Notes: a model not told the origin generated them from the letters alone. A DNA stretch of 14,670 nt from Acidianus hospitalis (GCA_003086435.1 QEFD01000097.1:1-14670); one strand, 5' to 3'. Shown: positions 1 through 8,075, counted from the first letter of the stretch. Numbers and translations: made by a program.

Positions 1-3000
1 CCCAGCCCAGAATGCCCAGTGAACCAAGGTAATTATTCCACCAGAGGAGGAAGAAATGCTCAAAGGAACTGGAGTCCCTTCAGTGATGTTGCCTCTGGTT
101 TTGCAGTCTATCAATCTAGAATAAAGACGCCATTGATAAGGTGGAACGGTAGTTTACAGCCAGTTGGTTGGAGTTATGCGATTAAGGTAGCGGCAAAGAT
201 ACTTAAATATTACATGGATAATGAAACCTTCGAATACCCCGTTGGTCCCGGTGCTGTTCAAGTTCTGGCTATAAGGGCAGACCACGGCGGAGGCCAAGGT
301 GGAGGAGTATTTAGCAACTTAATGCCTGGATTATTGCTTCACATGGGTTTAGCTACTCCATTCGTAAGGTTCCACTATCAAGTAGCATTCTCATTTACGC
401 AAGACGCATTAATGGAGGCGACCAACGGTAACGGTACTGACACTGCAAGTATGCTCGATATTACTATAGCAGATAACCTCATCTTGTGGGGAATTAACGA
501 ATACACAACATCGACGGTCAATCTAATCCAGCACATATTCGATAATATTACTGGAGCTACAATAGATAGGAAACAAGCCTGGTTTGAGAGCGGTGAACCC
601 GCATTACCTGCAAATATCATAATAGTTGAAGCAAGGCCTTCCGAGACAGTTAAGGCCGTAACTGCAAAGCTAGGAGTTAGCGTACAAGATGCGATGCAAG
701 GATATGATGTAACTGCTGGAGCAGTGTATAATGGTCAATATAATCCTAATCACCAATACGTAGTTTTCGCTCAAGTTAATCCCGGGACTGACGCTGAGTT
801 GGCAAACGCTATTGCAGCATACATTTATTACACATACCCTGACGTAGTTAATCATTTCGTCACAATGTATCAAAACGCCAGCCAATACGGTTTTCAATTC
901 AATAAGCAGACATACCAATATTACATACAATACTTACAATCAAAGTCTCTAGACGAATGGCTATCAGAAGCTTCACAAATAACTGGAGTTCCGCAAAGTG
1001 TTATTCAGCTAATAGGAGACATTATTGCTGCACCAAAGACTAATAGTAGCGGGCAATCATTCTATAAGAGAACCCTAATAGAGTTTGAAAAAGGAGTAAT
1101 ATGGTCTGGTAATTATACACCAATTTACGCCATAGCTAACTTAGGAATAATTAGCGGTGCATTATCCGGAAGACCTGGCTGTGGTGTGTCAACAGGTTTC
1201 GGACATCAGAGAGGAGCAGCGTTCCCAGCACCGCCTCCACCACCGTGGTCAAGTAACTTAAATGCCCCTAGAAACTACTGGATTCAAATGCATGAATACG
1301 TTCCACAGCAATTACAAGCACAAGGTCAAACTGTTACAGGCACTGCTATAGCAGAGTTCATTAAGAACTTCTATAACCAATACACATCTACGCTAGTGCC
1401 TCAAGTATATCAAGATAATCCTGTCATTGATTACTTGATTTATAGCGGTTATGGAAAAGTACTCTGGGTATTCACTGCCAATCCTTACAAGCTGACTATG
1501 AGCGCTGAAAAATTAAGCCAAGTAATTGATAATAGAGCTCACCTATTACAGGAATGCGTAGAAAATACCATTAATCTAGGAATACCTTCTTCAAACACTG
1601 ACTCACAAATACTCAGCGGACAATATAATACCCAGAACGTTGGTGCACCATTACCTAACTTCCCAGACCCAGACACTTATGCAAATGCAGTAATTTCATG
1701 CCTTAGTGGGTCAAATGCTGTTCCTGGAGCACTATTCGTTGTAGGCAATGATATAATATTACAGCAAAACGGAGTTCTTGAGAGGGCAGCTCATTTATTA
1801 TTGCCTTCAGCTTCAAACCACGGAGAAACTTATGAAATAAGATGGGACGGACACGATAGAAGACTTAGACTGGACGAAGTTTACCACTCTCCACCAGGGA
1901 GTGCTATGCCGGACGTTTGGATTTACGCAATGATTGCCTACGAGATTTACCAACTATATCAAGCAGAAGGAAAGCAGAATTCGCCACAAGCTCAAAGGAT
2001 TTACCAAGCCTTCAACCAAATCTGGAATTCCTTGAGTGCTCACATGATACAAAACACTCAACCTTTATCGTTAATCAGCAGTTATTCTGAGTTCTACTAC
2101 GACTACGATTGGTTCAACATTTATAACGATCTCTGGAATTACTACGTAGCTAATGGACCTACAAACTTCAAGTCCTGGCCTTATGGATATATTGTACCGC
2201 ACTGGGCTCCAGGATGGGCTCAAATAGATTTAAACGATCTCAAGGCTGCAAGGACTATAGGAGTTCAATTACCAATACTTGGTAAGACTACCAACTCTGA
2301 CGGTAGCTTTACCCTTTACGGCTTAGTTAATTATGCAGAGCCGGCAATTAGCGGAAAATTAAGAGTTGAAGAAGTAACGATTAATCCTAATCAAGCAATT
2401 ACAGTAGGAACTACTCCCTCTGGACAGACAATAACGTTACCACTCATAACTAGGAAAGTGGAGTACATAAGCATTGACGATCTACAGTCAATGTTCGGTT
2501 ACAGCTGGAACGATCTATTACCTTACGTGATTAACGGATTTAACCCATTCCCAACTCCTTACGTAGGAGTCTTCGGTTATGCCGCACAATTACAGAGCAA
2601 ATACAAGTACTGGTTAAATAACGGTAGATGGAACATAATCTTCCAGTCCGGATGGATAGACTATCAAATTCCAGAAATATTACAAAGGCTTCCTTACCCA
2701 ATAGTCATGATGAGTTCCACTGACGCCCAGAACGAAGGGTTACAGAACGGAGATATTGTAGAACTTTATAACGACTATGGTTCAGTAGATGCAATAGTTT
2801 GGATTTCTGACACTGTGCCTCCAGGTCAGCTATTCTTAGCAATGGCATTCGAAGTTAAGCCCGGAGCAAATAATGCTACTACACCCACGGTTGACCCAGT
2901 GACAGATAATCAAATGGTGAAGTGGAGCTGGGTTAATATACAGAAGATAGGTACACTATCTGAGGAGACTAAGGCAAGGCTAACCTTCGCACCAGTAAGC

Positions 3001-3018
3001 TTCCACTTACCATCGTGA
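1..3018 (+). CDS. aioA: Arsenite oxidase large subunit-like molybdopterin oxidoreductase (5' partial)
   Basis: This is the catalytic subunit of a DMSO-reductase-superfamily molybdoenzyme, closest to arsenite oxidase AioA, which oxidises arsenite to arsenate and passes electrons through a [3Fe-4S] cluster to a Rieske subunit. The frame is open from base 1, and the residues before the first in-frame GTG (base 19) already align with AioA, so the N-terminus with the Cys-X2-Cys-X3-Cys cluster motif lies upstream of the window. With 1,005 visible residues it matches AioA at STRGG (13-17), DHGGGQGGG (about 90-98), GHQRG (401-405), the [11 protein letters not shown] block and, near the C-terminus, [10 protein letters not shown] and [12 protein letters not shown]. 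No cysteine sits at the fourth cluster-ligand position (Ser13 region), as in AioA. At least seven Asn-X-Ser/Thr sequons and a Gln/Asn/Tyr-rich composition suggest an exported protein. It is clearly longer than the roughly 825-residue bacterial subunit and has a proline run near 410. The family is secure; arsenite as substrate is inferred. Confidence 0.88.
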   Translation, partial: PSPECPVNQGNYSTRGGRNAQRNWSPFSDVASGFAVYQSRIKTPLIRWNGSLQPVGWSYAIKVAAKILKYYMDNETFEYPVGPGAVQVLAIRADHGGGQGGGVFSNLMPGLLLHMGLATPFVRFHYQVAFSFTQDALMEATNGNGTDTASMLDITIADNLILWGINEYTTSTVNLIQHIFDNITGATIDRKQAWFESGEPALPANIIIVEARPSETVKAVTAKLGVSVQDAMQGYDVTAGAVYNGQYNPNHQYVVFAQVNPGTDAELANAIAAYIYYTYPDVVNHFVTMYQNASQYGFQFNKQTYQYYIQYLQSKSLDEWLSEASQITGVPQSVIQLIGDIIAAPKTNSSGQSFYKRTLIEFEKGVIWSGNYTPIYAIANLGIISGALSGRPGCGVSTGFGHQRGAAFPAPPPPPWSSNLNAPRNYWIQMHEYVPQQLQAQGQTVTGTAIAEFIKNFYNQYTSTLVPQVYQDNPVIDYLIYSGYGKVLWVFTANPYKLTMSAEKLSQVIDNRAHLLQECVENTINLGIPSSNTDSQILSGQYNTQNVGAPLPNFPDPDTYANAVISCLSGSNAVPGALFVVGNDIILQQNGVLERAAHLLLPSASNHGETYEIRWDGHDRRLRLDEVYHSPPGSAMPDVWIYAMIAYEIYQLYQAEGKQNSPQAQRIYQAFNQIWNSLSAHMIQNTQPLSLISSYSEFYYDYDWFNIYNDLWNYYVANGPTNFKSWPYGYIVPHWAPGWAQIDLNDLKAARTIGVQLPILGKTTNSDGSFTLYGLVNYAEPAISGKLRVEEVTINPNQAITVGTTPSGQTITLPLITRKVEYISIDDLQSMFGYSWNDLLPYVINGFNPFPTPYVGVFGYAAQLQSKYKYWLNNGRWNIIFQSGWIDYQIPEILQRLPYPIVMMSSTDAQNEGLQNGDIVELYNDYGSVDAIVWISDTVPPGQLFLAMAFEVKPGANNATTPTVDPVTDNQMVKWSWVNIQKIGTLSEETKARLTFAPVSFHLPS

Positions 3019-3021
3019 GGG
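3016..3021 (+). promoter_or_regulatory. Shine-Dalgarno site overlapping the aioA-like stop codon
   Basis: TGAGG begins in the TGA stop codon of the oxidoreductase and ends five bases before the next ATG (3026). It can pair with the CCUCA that ends archaeal 16S rRNA. Most other genes here have no such site, so its presence supports translation of the downstream gene from a shared mRNA and fixes its start at 3026. Confidence 0.6.
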
Positions 3022-3025
3022 AATA

Positions 3026-3823
3026 ATGAAAGACACCTCCTTTTTTTCTTCCTCTCTTCTTAGATACCTTATCTTAATGTTAGCGGGATTTTTCATAATT
3101 TATATTTCTCCAAGTTCACCGGATTATTTCCTATATTCTACATTTGGAAATTTAATATTCTGGTCTTCTCTCCTAATTCTTTTGATAAAGACTGTACTTA
3201 GGAAACCTCTACACTATCTGAAGAAAGGTAGAACTGCCTTGATAATATTCTTCTCTTACTTGTCTATACATTACTTTGTTTACAGCATAGCTTTAGAAAG
3301 GCTATTGACTGGCTTTTACGGAATTTTATTTACAGTACAAAATCCATTCATAACGTTCTCTTTCACTCCTCTATATCCAGCAGGACTGTATACTGCTGTA
3401 ATGAATTTAGTATTTAACCCTTCAATAGCTGGAGGCTTCCCTCCCAACTATTATTTCGAACTTTCACTTTACGCGATGGTAATGGGCTTAATTATTGCTA
3501 CTTTAGTTACTGCAAATATTATGAGGGTTCTTGAAATTTCCTCTAGGTTAACTAGGACTAAAGTAATTCTGTTAGCCCCTCTTTTAGGAGTAATAGGTGG
3601 AGGGAGCTGTTGCATATCTATACCAATAATCTTAGCTACTGTAATTCCTACTGCAAACTCTTTGCTCTTTTTACCAATAGGAGATACTGCACTCTTCCTA
3701 GCTTATATTTTACTTCCTCCTATAACCGCTATTGGATTAAAACTTAACTACGATGCGCTCTTTCCAAAAGTTCCTAAAGAATTTAGAATAAAAGACGAAA
3801 TGATAACTAAAAGAAAAAATTGA
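3026..3823 (+). CDS. Multi-span membrane protein with Ser-Cys-Cys motif, linked to the AioA-like gene
   Basis: I do not recognise the family. The 265-residue protein has about six hydrophobic segments (near 11-28, 38-58, 70-90, 147-167, 180-205 and 212-238), a long loop between the third and fourth, and a charged, Lys-rich C-terminal tail that is probably cytoplasmic. The fifth segment contains [10 protein letters not shown], with adjacent cysteines at 195 and 196 inside or at the edge of the membrane, an unusual arrangement that could bind metal or act in thiol chemistry. The start codon follows the oxidoreductase stop by seven bases, with a Shine-Dalgarno site between, so the two are very likely one operon. 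Possible roles are membrane anchoring, electron transfer or transport linked to the oxidase; nothing in the sequence decides between them. It is convergent with the DUF2173 gene, 18 bases away. Confidence 0.8.
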   Translation: MKDTSFFSSSLLRYLILMLAGFFIIYISPSSPDYFLYSTFGNLIFWSSLLILLIKTVLRKPLHYLKKGRTALIIFFSYLSIHYFVYSIALERLLTGFYGILFTVQNPFITFSFTPLYPAGLYTAVMNLVFNPSIAGGFPPNYYFELSLYAMVMGLIIATLVTANIMRVLEISSRLTRTKVILLAPLLGVIGGGSCCISIPIILATVIPTANSLLFLPIGDTALFLAYILLPPITAIGLKLNYDALFPKVPKEFRIKDEMITKRKN

Positions 3824-3841
3824 CTTAAGGTCTTCACTACC

Positions 3842-4183
3842 TCAAATTCCTGCAACTTCTCTTAAAGTTTTGAATATTTCATTAAAATCTGCCTCATTTA
3901 ATTTCACAAATACTCCATATTCTCCAACTACGCAGACAGCGTATTCTCCTGCAGCGACTGCCCAACCTATTAATGGCTTCCAATTCATCTTCGAAAAAGC
4001 AGAGAAGCCGTCTGCCTGCATCTTTGCCATCATTGTATTTGCTGCGCACATCTCGGCAACCATTTCTGCAACTTCCTTCGGTATTTCTCCTTTATATGCT
4101 ACCAGTTCTCCAGTTAATTTGTATTGTCCAGCAGCTACTGCTCCCTTTATTCTCATTAGTTTTTCCAACTTTTCTTCCGACAT
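3842..4183 (-). CDS. DUF2173 family protein
   Basis: This 113-residue soluble protein matches DUF2173, a small family found in Sulfolobales and some sulfur-oxidising bacteria. Visible family features are a KGAVAAG motif near residues 13-19 followed by LVAYKGE, the block MCAANTMM at 45-52 containing Cys46, the segment GWAVAAGEYAVCVVGEYGVFV (73-93, Cys84) and a C-terminal DFNEIFKTLREVAG helix. It has no signal peptide or membrane span. The alternating strand and helix pattern resembles roadblock/LC7-type regulatory folds, but that is inference. The biochemical role of the family is not established to my knowledge; members often lie near sulfur-metabolism genes. Here it stands alone on the minus strand, convergent with the aioA-like operon, under a promoter that overlaps a 26-base palindrome. 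Confidence 0.85.
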   Translation of the reverse strand: MSEEKLEKLMRIKGAVAAGQYKLTGELVAYKGEIPKEVAEMVAEMCAANTMMAKMQADGFSAFSKMNWKPLIGWAVAAGEYAVCVVGEYGVFVKLNEADFNEIFKTLREVAGI

Positions 4184-4192
4184 GTTTCTCTA

Positions 4193-4218
4193 ATATATAT
4201 GATATATTTCATATATAT
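4193..4218. promoter_or_regulatory. Palindrome over the DUF2173 promoter (candidate operator)
   Basis: Two 10-base arms, ATATATATGA and TCATATATAT, form a perfect inverted repeat around a six-base spacer (4203-4208). It lies 10 to 35 bases upstream of the DUF2173 ATG and overlaps the AT-rich region expected to hold the TATA box. A dimeric regulator could bind here. Alternating AT sequence makes palindromes likely by chance, although the TGA/TCA inner ends are not simple alternation. Confidence 0.35.
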
Positions 4219-4488
4219 AAGAATTTATATTAAACATTGATGAAAATAATAATAAGTAAAGTATCACTCTTTAACTGTCATATTAAACATTATAGAATAT
4301 CTTCAGAATGATACGTAATGCGATAAAAATTTTTCGTATTATATCTTTTAAATTCAATGAAACTTGGGTGGAAAATCGATAGGAAAATTTTAAAATCTAA
4401 ATCACTTCTTCTCCTTTCCATTCATTATTTTCTAAAATTCAAACTGAATTAAGGATCTAATTAAATGACGTTAACATTCCCGTGATGT

Positions 4489-4505
4489 TAAAAATTTTTT
4501 ATCTA
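4489..4505 (+). promoter_or_regulatory. TATA-like promoter of the epimerase gene
   Basis: An A/T run (TTAAAAATTTTTTATCT) is centred about 26 bases before the ATG at 4523, the distance expected for leaderless transcription in Sulfolobales. No Shine-Dalgarno site precedes the ATG. Confidence 0.5.
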
Positions 4506-4522
4506 TGAATAAATGATCTCAT

Positions 4523-5299
4523 ATGCACATTCAAAAAGGAGATACGGAAGCTGAAATCTTAGATAAGGGTGCTTATTTATATTCATTCAAAGTTAAATCA
4601 AAGGATATACTGCTAGAAGGTAGGGAGAGACAAACTAGAGGAGGAATGGCTTTACTAATCCCTTTTGCTAACCGAATAAAAGGAGGAGAATATTATTGGA
4701 GAGGTAAAAAGTACGAACTCCCTAAGAATTCTGAAGGAAACGCAATACACGGCTTAGTTAGGGATAAAATATGGGACGTTGAAAGCTTAAAAAGTGACGA
4801 AGTAACTCTTTCCCTTTACTTGAAGGATCCCGGTTATCCGTCACCTCTCTTTATCAAGGTGAAGTACTCTCTCGACTCCTCTTCATTGACCACCGCGATC
4901 AGTGTGAAAAACGAGGGCGAAGAAGCTCCCTTAGTCGTAGGAGCTCATCCTTACTTCATAATTAAGGGCAATTGGAGGATCTTTCCTGAGAAAGCTAAAA
5001 GGCTCATAATGAAGGATAAAATACCTACCGGAGAAATGGAAGATTTTACAATAACTCAAGGAGAATACGACGATTGTTTTCTACTTAAAGGAAATGTAAC
5101 TTTAATTTCTGATTATTCAAAAGTAACGATAGAAAAGGAAAATATGAATTTTATTCAAATATACACCGGACAACCTTCCGCAGTAGCCGTAGAGCCTATG
5201 AGCGGTGCTCCAGATGCATTTCATAACGGCATAGGGCTAATAACTCTGAAGGAAGGAGAAACTGCAACTTTTACTTTCAAGGTTTCTGTGAGACTTTAG
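4523..5299 (+). CDS. Aldose 1-epimerase family protein
   Basis: This is a galactose-mutarotase-like protein, a family that interconverts alpha and beta anomers of sugars in the cytoplasm. Family hallmarks are the early LLIPFANRIKGG block, His76 in AIHGLV, His142 in GAHPYF (the usual general acid) and Glu224 in VEPMSGAPDAF (the usual general base). At 258 residues it is shorter than GalM (about 340), like many archaeal and YeaD/LacX-type members. The ATG at 4523 is chosen because a TATA-like element lies 26 bases upstream. The gene stands alone. Its stop codon overlaps that of the minus-strand transporter by four bases, so the two transcripts must run into each other. The exact sugar cannot be read from the sequence. 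Confidence 0.9.
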   Translation: MHIQKGDTEAEILDKGAYLYSFKVKSKDILLEGRERQTRGGMALLIPFANRIKGGEYYWRGKKYELPKNSEGNAIHGLVRDKIWDVESLKSDEVTLSLYLKDPGYPSPLFIKVKYSLDSSSLTTAISVKNEGEEAPLVVGAHPYFIIKGNWRIFPEKAKRLIMKDKIPTGEMEDFTITQGEYDDCFLLKGNVTLISDYSKVTIEKENMNFIQIYTGQPSAVAVEPMSGAPDAFHNGIGLITLKEGETATFTFKVSVRL

Positions 5300-6294
5300 A
5301 CCTTATTCTTTAAAACAAAGATAGTATTCCTTAAAGAGTAAGCATAAAGTAACACGATAGCCAATGAGAAGGCGACTTCTGTAGCTTCAAACACCGGAAG
5401 CGACGTTTCTTGGTAAAGCATAAAGTCTGAGAAGGAAGATATTGCTAAAGGAAATACGTAGGCCCAGCTAGTTAGCGAAGGTTTATCTTTTATGTGCTTC
5501 ACTGTAATTATAAGTGCAACTAGTGAATTCCATATTTCGAAGCCCCAGAGCATTATTGCTAGTGTTAAGGCAAACTCTGGAGGGAAATAAAAGAGGTGAA
5601 GGTAATTATAAGACGGAAATACTAACACGTTGATAGCTAATACGCTTGATGCACCCACGGGAATCATTATAGTGGCTGAACTTTCCTTATATATTACGTG
5701 AGATAGGAAGGCTATACTACCTATAAATATCACTTGAAAGAAAGTTATACCAACTGAGAATAACATGATAAAATACACGATTTTAACAAAGTAAGTAGAT
5801 ATGAAAGGGAAAGAAGGAGGTAATAGTGGAGCACTTAATATAACGTTAGCAGAAAGTGCTATTGCTGGAACTAATAGTGCGTAAGATATTTCGTTCTGTC
5901 TAACGCCCTTGGTAAATAATTTGTATCCTAAGTATACGTTAACTGAAAACACGATGGAATAACTCAAGAAGTAAAGAACTAGTAATGCGTAAGCTATTTC
6001 ATAATTTATTTCGACATAAGTCATGAAAAAGAAGCCTGCAATGAATAATATTACTCCTAAGAAGGCAGTAAAGCTTATCCTATTCAAGTTCTCCATGTCC
6101 TCTCTCCAGTTAGTCATTATCCTTGATATCCAGCCAGAAAATATTATGGCAAAAATTACCAGAGCTAGAAAGTATATTACTTTTCCTACATCAAAAAGAA
6201 CTTGTAACTTAAAGAGTATAGAATTCATCCAACTTACTAAAGATAATGCGAAGGTTCCTATAACCACGGGGAACCATTCTGAGCCTAACTTCAT
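5296..6294 (-). CDS. TDT/SLAC1-family transporter (TehA-like)
   Basis: This 332-residue integral membrane protein has about ten hydrophobic segments and matches the voltage-dependent anion channel family, which includes TehA, the SLAC1 anion channel, the Ssu1 sulfite exporter and Mae1 dicarboxylate transporters. The opening WFPVVIGTFALSL (7-19), a charged loop near 60-70, and the late WAYVFPLAISS segment fit the family pattern. Members move anions such as chloride, sulfite or dicarboxylates; the substrate here is not readable. Sulfite or tellurite export would suit a sulfur-oxidising archaeon but is speculation. It is probably transcribed alone: the minus-strand ATG follows a TATA box at the leaderless distance. 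It overlaps the epimerase gene tail-to-tail. Confidence 0.8.
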   Translation of the reverse strand: MKLGSEWFPVVIGTFALSLVSWMNSILFKLQVLFDVGKVIYFLALVIFAIIFSGWISRIMTNWREDMENLNRISFTAFLGVILFIAGFFFMTYVEINYEIAYALLVLYFLSYSIVFSVNVYLGYKLFTKGVRQNEISYALLVPAIALSANVILSAPLLPPSFPFISTYFVKIVYFIMLFSVGITFFQVIFIGSIAFLSHVIYKESSATIMIPVGASSVLAINVLVFPSYNYLHLFYFPPEFALTLAIMLWGFEIWNSLVALIITVKHIKDKPSLTSWAYVFPLAISSFSDFMLYQETSLPVFEATEVAFSLAIVLLYAYSLRNTIFVLKNKV

Positions 6295-6311
6295 ATGGGT
6301 AACTTTGTTAC

Positions 6312-6324
6312 ATAATATATAAAT
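6312..6324 (-). promoter_or_regulatory. TATA box of the TDT transporter gene
   Basis: On the minus strand ATTTATATATTAT is centred about 25 bases before the ATG (6292-6294). No Shine-Dalgarno site is seen, which fits a leaderless mRNA. Confidence 0.55.
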
Positions 6325-6369
6325 ATTGGCTAGAATTGAATTTTAACAACTTTGACCTTGGTTATTTTC

Positions 6370-6690
6370 TCATAGCAAATCTCTCTCGTCAATCCTAATC
6401 CTATTTACCTCTAGATAGGCAAGCAAGTCCAGAACCTTCCTCATGTACATTTTAACAAAATAATAAACGTGGTAAGAGCGGAACTCGTTCTCATCCTTTG
6501 TAATAACGGTAAGGTATTCTTCAGGAGAATAATGCTTTATTGTAAGCTTTCTACCTTCTACTTCGATCTCTTTAGGAACTTCCTTTTGCGAGACTATGAG
6601 TAGCTCGTCACCTTTAATTCCAGCCAGTTGTACATACCACTTATCTACTTTTTCTAAAGCCTTTAATACAACTTCCTTCTCTTCCATCAT
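6370..6690 (-). CDS. Small hypothetical protein
   Basis: I do not recognise this 106-residue protein. It has no signal peptide or membrane span and is rich in Glu and Lys. It begins with an amphipathic helix (EEKEVVLKALEKVDKWYVQLAG), continues with beta-like stretches (ELLIVSQKEV, EIEVEGRKLTIKHY) and ends with a helical part containing HVYYFVKMYMRKVLDLLAYLE. Such a mix suggests a small soluble alpha/beta protein. Two ATG codons are adjacent (6688-6690 and 6685-6687); the first is used here, and the TATA-like element upstream fits either. Codon use resembles its neighbours, the frame is intact and the promoter is well placed, so I regard it as a real gene. It appears to be transcribed alone. 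Confidence 0.65.
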   Translation of the reverse strand: MMEEKEVVLKALEKVDKWYVQLAGIKGDELLIVSQKEVPKEIEVEGRKLTIKHYSPEEYLTVITKDENEFRSYHVYYFVKMYMRKVLDLLAYLEVNRIRIDERDLL

Positions 6691-6707
6691 AATTTAATAA
6701 AATAGAT

Positions 6708-6719
6708 TTATTAAAATAT
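6708..6719 (-). promoter_or_regulatory. TATA-like promoter of the small hypothetical gene
   Basis: On the minus strand ATATTTTAATAAA lies about 20 to 30 bases before the ATG pair at 6685-6690, the usual place for a leaderless archaeal promoter. Confidence 0.4.
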
Positions 6720-6881
6720 CTTTCCATACTCTTTAGGCTACCTTTTTCCTTCAGTTACATAATCGTAAGAGCACATCCTATTTACTATTAGTTGAAATAG
6801 AAGGATCAAAATAAATTCCAAATCTCGCATTGAGTTAGTTATACATTCCTATTGAAAAACTGAAGAATTTTGCTAGCTCAA

Positions 6882-6892
6882 CCTTTTTAAAC
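6882..6892 (+). promoter_or_regulatory. TATA box of the sRNA candidate
   Basis: CCTTTTTAAAC is centred near 6887, about 26 bases upstream of 6913, just before the first C box. No protein gene starts downstream on this strand, so the element is best explained as the promoter of the small RNA. Confidence 0.5.
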
Positions 6893-6912
6893 CTACAAGT
6901 AATTAAAAACTC

Positions 6913-6967
6913 GGATGAAGAAGGCTACAGCCCCAATGAACGGTGAAGAAAGGCCTGCGTTCTGACG
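6913..6967 (+). ncRNA. Candidate C/D-box guide sRNA
   Basis: The order of elements fits an archaeal C/D sRNA that directs 2'-O-methylation. C box ATGAAGA is at 6915-6921, D' box ATGA at 6936-6939, C' box GTGAAGA at 6943-6949 and D box CTGA at 6962-6965. Spacers are 14 bases (C to D'), 3 bases (D' to C') and 12 bases (C' to D), the last being canonical. Both C boxes have A in place of the second U of RUGAUGA, which would pair with the D-box U instead of forming U-U, so the kink-turn should survive. G6913 and C6912 can pair with C6966 and G6967 as a short end stem. The D guide would target RNA reading AACGCAGGCCUU, with C at position 5 methylated. A TATA box lies at the right distance upstream. 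It also reads as a 16-codon ORF, judged less likely. Confidence 0.6.
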
Positions 6968-8053
6968 CTAAATTAAGAAAGAGACGGCCAAGGATAGAAG
7001 AGCTCCTGCAGATAGGGTAAAAATTCCCAGCAAAGGAGAGAATTTAACGGCAAAGCCTATACTTATTGGAGCTAGCAATGAGCCTATTTGAGAAATAGTG
7101 TTCGCAAGACCTATTGAACTGCTTGAATTCTCTTTTCCTGCAAATTTCACTATCAAAGTGTCAGTAGGAGACCTAAAGGAAAAAGAGAAAATGCCTAAAA
7201 AGAAGGATAGCCAACCTATCCTGGTTAAGAATAAGAGAAAGAGGAATAACACGTAAAGTATGAGCGAAATTTGGACTACTTTCTTTTCCCCTATTAAGCC
7301 AGGTAGCTTGCTCGAAACTACAGTAGAGGAAACTAAGCCTAAAGAAAAGAGTAGGAAAATTAAAGACGAGTTACAGAAGTGGAAGTATAAAACCAAGAAT
7401 GGGAATAACCAAGCGGTAGTCCCCCAAGAAACCCACATTTCTCCAGATCTTACTAGGATTGAAAGGAGAATCGACCTCGTGAATAATACTTTAGTTTCTC
7501 TTCTTTTTCCGCTCACGTAATCATCTTTCATGGATAGGGTTATGAAGAAAACAGAGAGTAAACTTACGGAAAGTAAAAGGTAGAATATCCTCCAATAATT
7601 GTAAAGCAATCCGGAAAGTAAACCAAGTAAAAGCACGGCAAGAGGTGCGGAGCTTTCTAGCATTCCTAAGTAAAAATAGAGAGGAGAGAGTTTAACTGAA
7701 ACAATTTTAACTGAAGAAGGAAATAAGGCTGAAACTATAAAACCAGACAATAAATAAGATAATAAAATTATATCATAAGATGGAAAGAGAAATATTAGTA
7801 GAATAACTATTGAAGATACTAACGAAGAAATAAGCACTGCGTATTTTACTCCGTGAATGTCAATAAATAAGCCCCAGGGAGTTGAGGAAATTACATAACC
7901 TACGTAAAACGACGTTAAAACGAGTCCTATTTGCACAGAGGTTAAATGAAACTGCATTGCTACCGGCACTGATATAACGCCCCACGCTGAGCGGAAGAGT
8001 AGCTGTAGAAAAGTTATGATCCAACTGTAAGCAAAGATCTTAATCCTTTGCAT
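6968..8053 (-). CDS. Major facilitator superfamily (MFS) transporter
   Basis: This 361-residue protein has about twelve hydrophobic segments and belongs to the major facilitator superfamily of secondary transporters. The loop between the second and third segments carries GLFIDIHGVKY (61-71), matching the MFS motif A pattern G-X3-D-X2-G. A short charged central loop (KDDYVSGKRRETK, near 176-188) separates the two six-helix halves. It is at the short end for the family. The substrate cannot be inferred from sequence or context. The ATG at 8051-8053 lies about 26 bases after a TATA box and no Shine-Dalgarno is present. The stop codon comes within a few bases of the D box of the opposite-strand sRNA candidate, so the two transcripts would converge and perhaps overlap. 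Confidence 0.85.
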   Translation of the reverse strand: MQRIKIFAYSWIITFLQLLFRSAWGVISVPVAMQFHLTSVQIGLVLTSFYVGYVISSTPWGLFIDIHGVKYAVLISSLVSSIVILLIFLFPSYDIILLSYLLSGFIVSALFPSSVKIVSVKLSPLYFYLGMLESSAPLAVLLLGLLSGLLYNYWRIFYLLLSVSLLSVFFITLSMKDDYVSGKRRETKVLFTRSILLSILVRSGEMWVSWGTTAWLFPFLVLYFHFCNSSLIFLLFSLGLVSSTVVSSKLPGLIGEKKVVQISLILYVLFLFLLFLTRIGWLSFFLGIFSFSFRSPTDTLIVKFAGKENSSSSIGLANTISQIGSLLAPISIGFAVKFSPLLGIFTLSAGALLSLAVSFLI

Positions 8054-8075
8054 CTATTAGAGAGATGAGAGAAGA

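Larger units (their letters stand above)
4184..4522. other. Divergent intergenic region
   Basis: This very AT-rich gap separates the divergent DUF2173 and epimerase genes. It holds the palindrome at 4193-4218 and, at its other end, the epimerase promoter. I found no credible short gene, tRNA or box C/D RNA in between. Confidence 0.6.

Noticed and set aside
1236..1262. Proline-rich run in the AioA-like protein as a possible frameshift or assembly error
   Set aside because: The reading frame remains intact on both sides and family motifs continue downstream, so it is a genuine insertion.
3870..4233. Plus-strand open frames of about 107 and 86 codons opposite DUF2173
   Set aside because: They are antisense to a recognisable DUF2173 gene and have low-complexity translations.
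4236..4310. TTGATGA with a nearby minus-strand CTGA, considered as another C/D sRNA
   Set aside because: The boxes are on opposite strands and no D', C' or correctly spaced D box is present.
6915..6965. A 16-codon plus-strand ORF (MKKATAPMNGEERPAF) from ATG to TGA
   Set aside because: It coincides exactly with the boxes of the C/D sRNA candidate: its ATG is in the C box and its TGA in the D box. The box spacing and promoter are better explained by the RNA, and so short a peptide gene has no other support.
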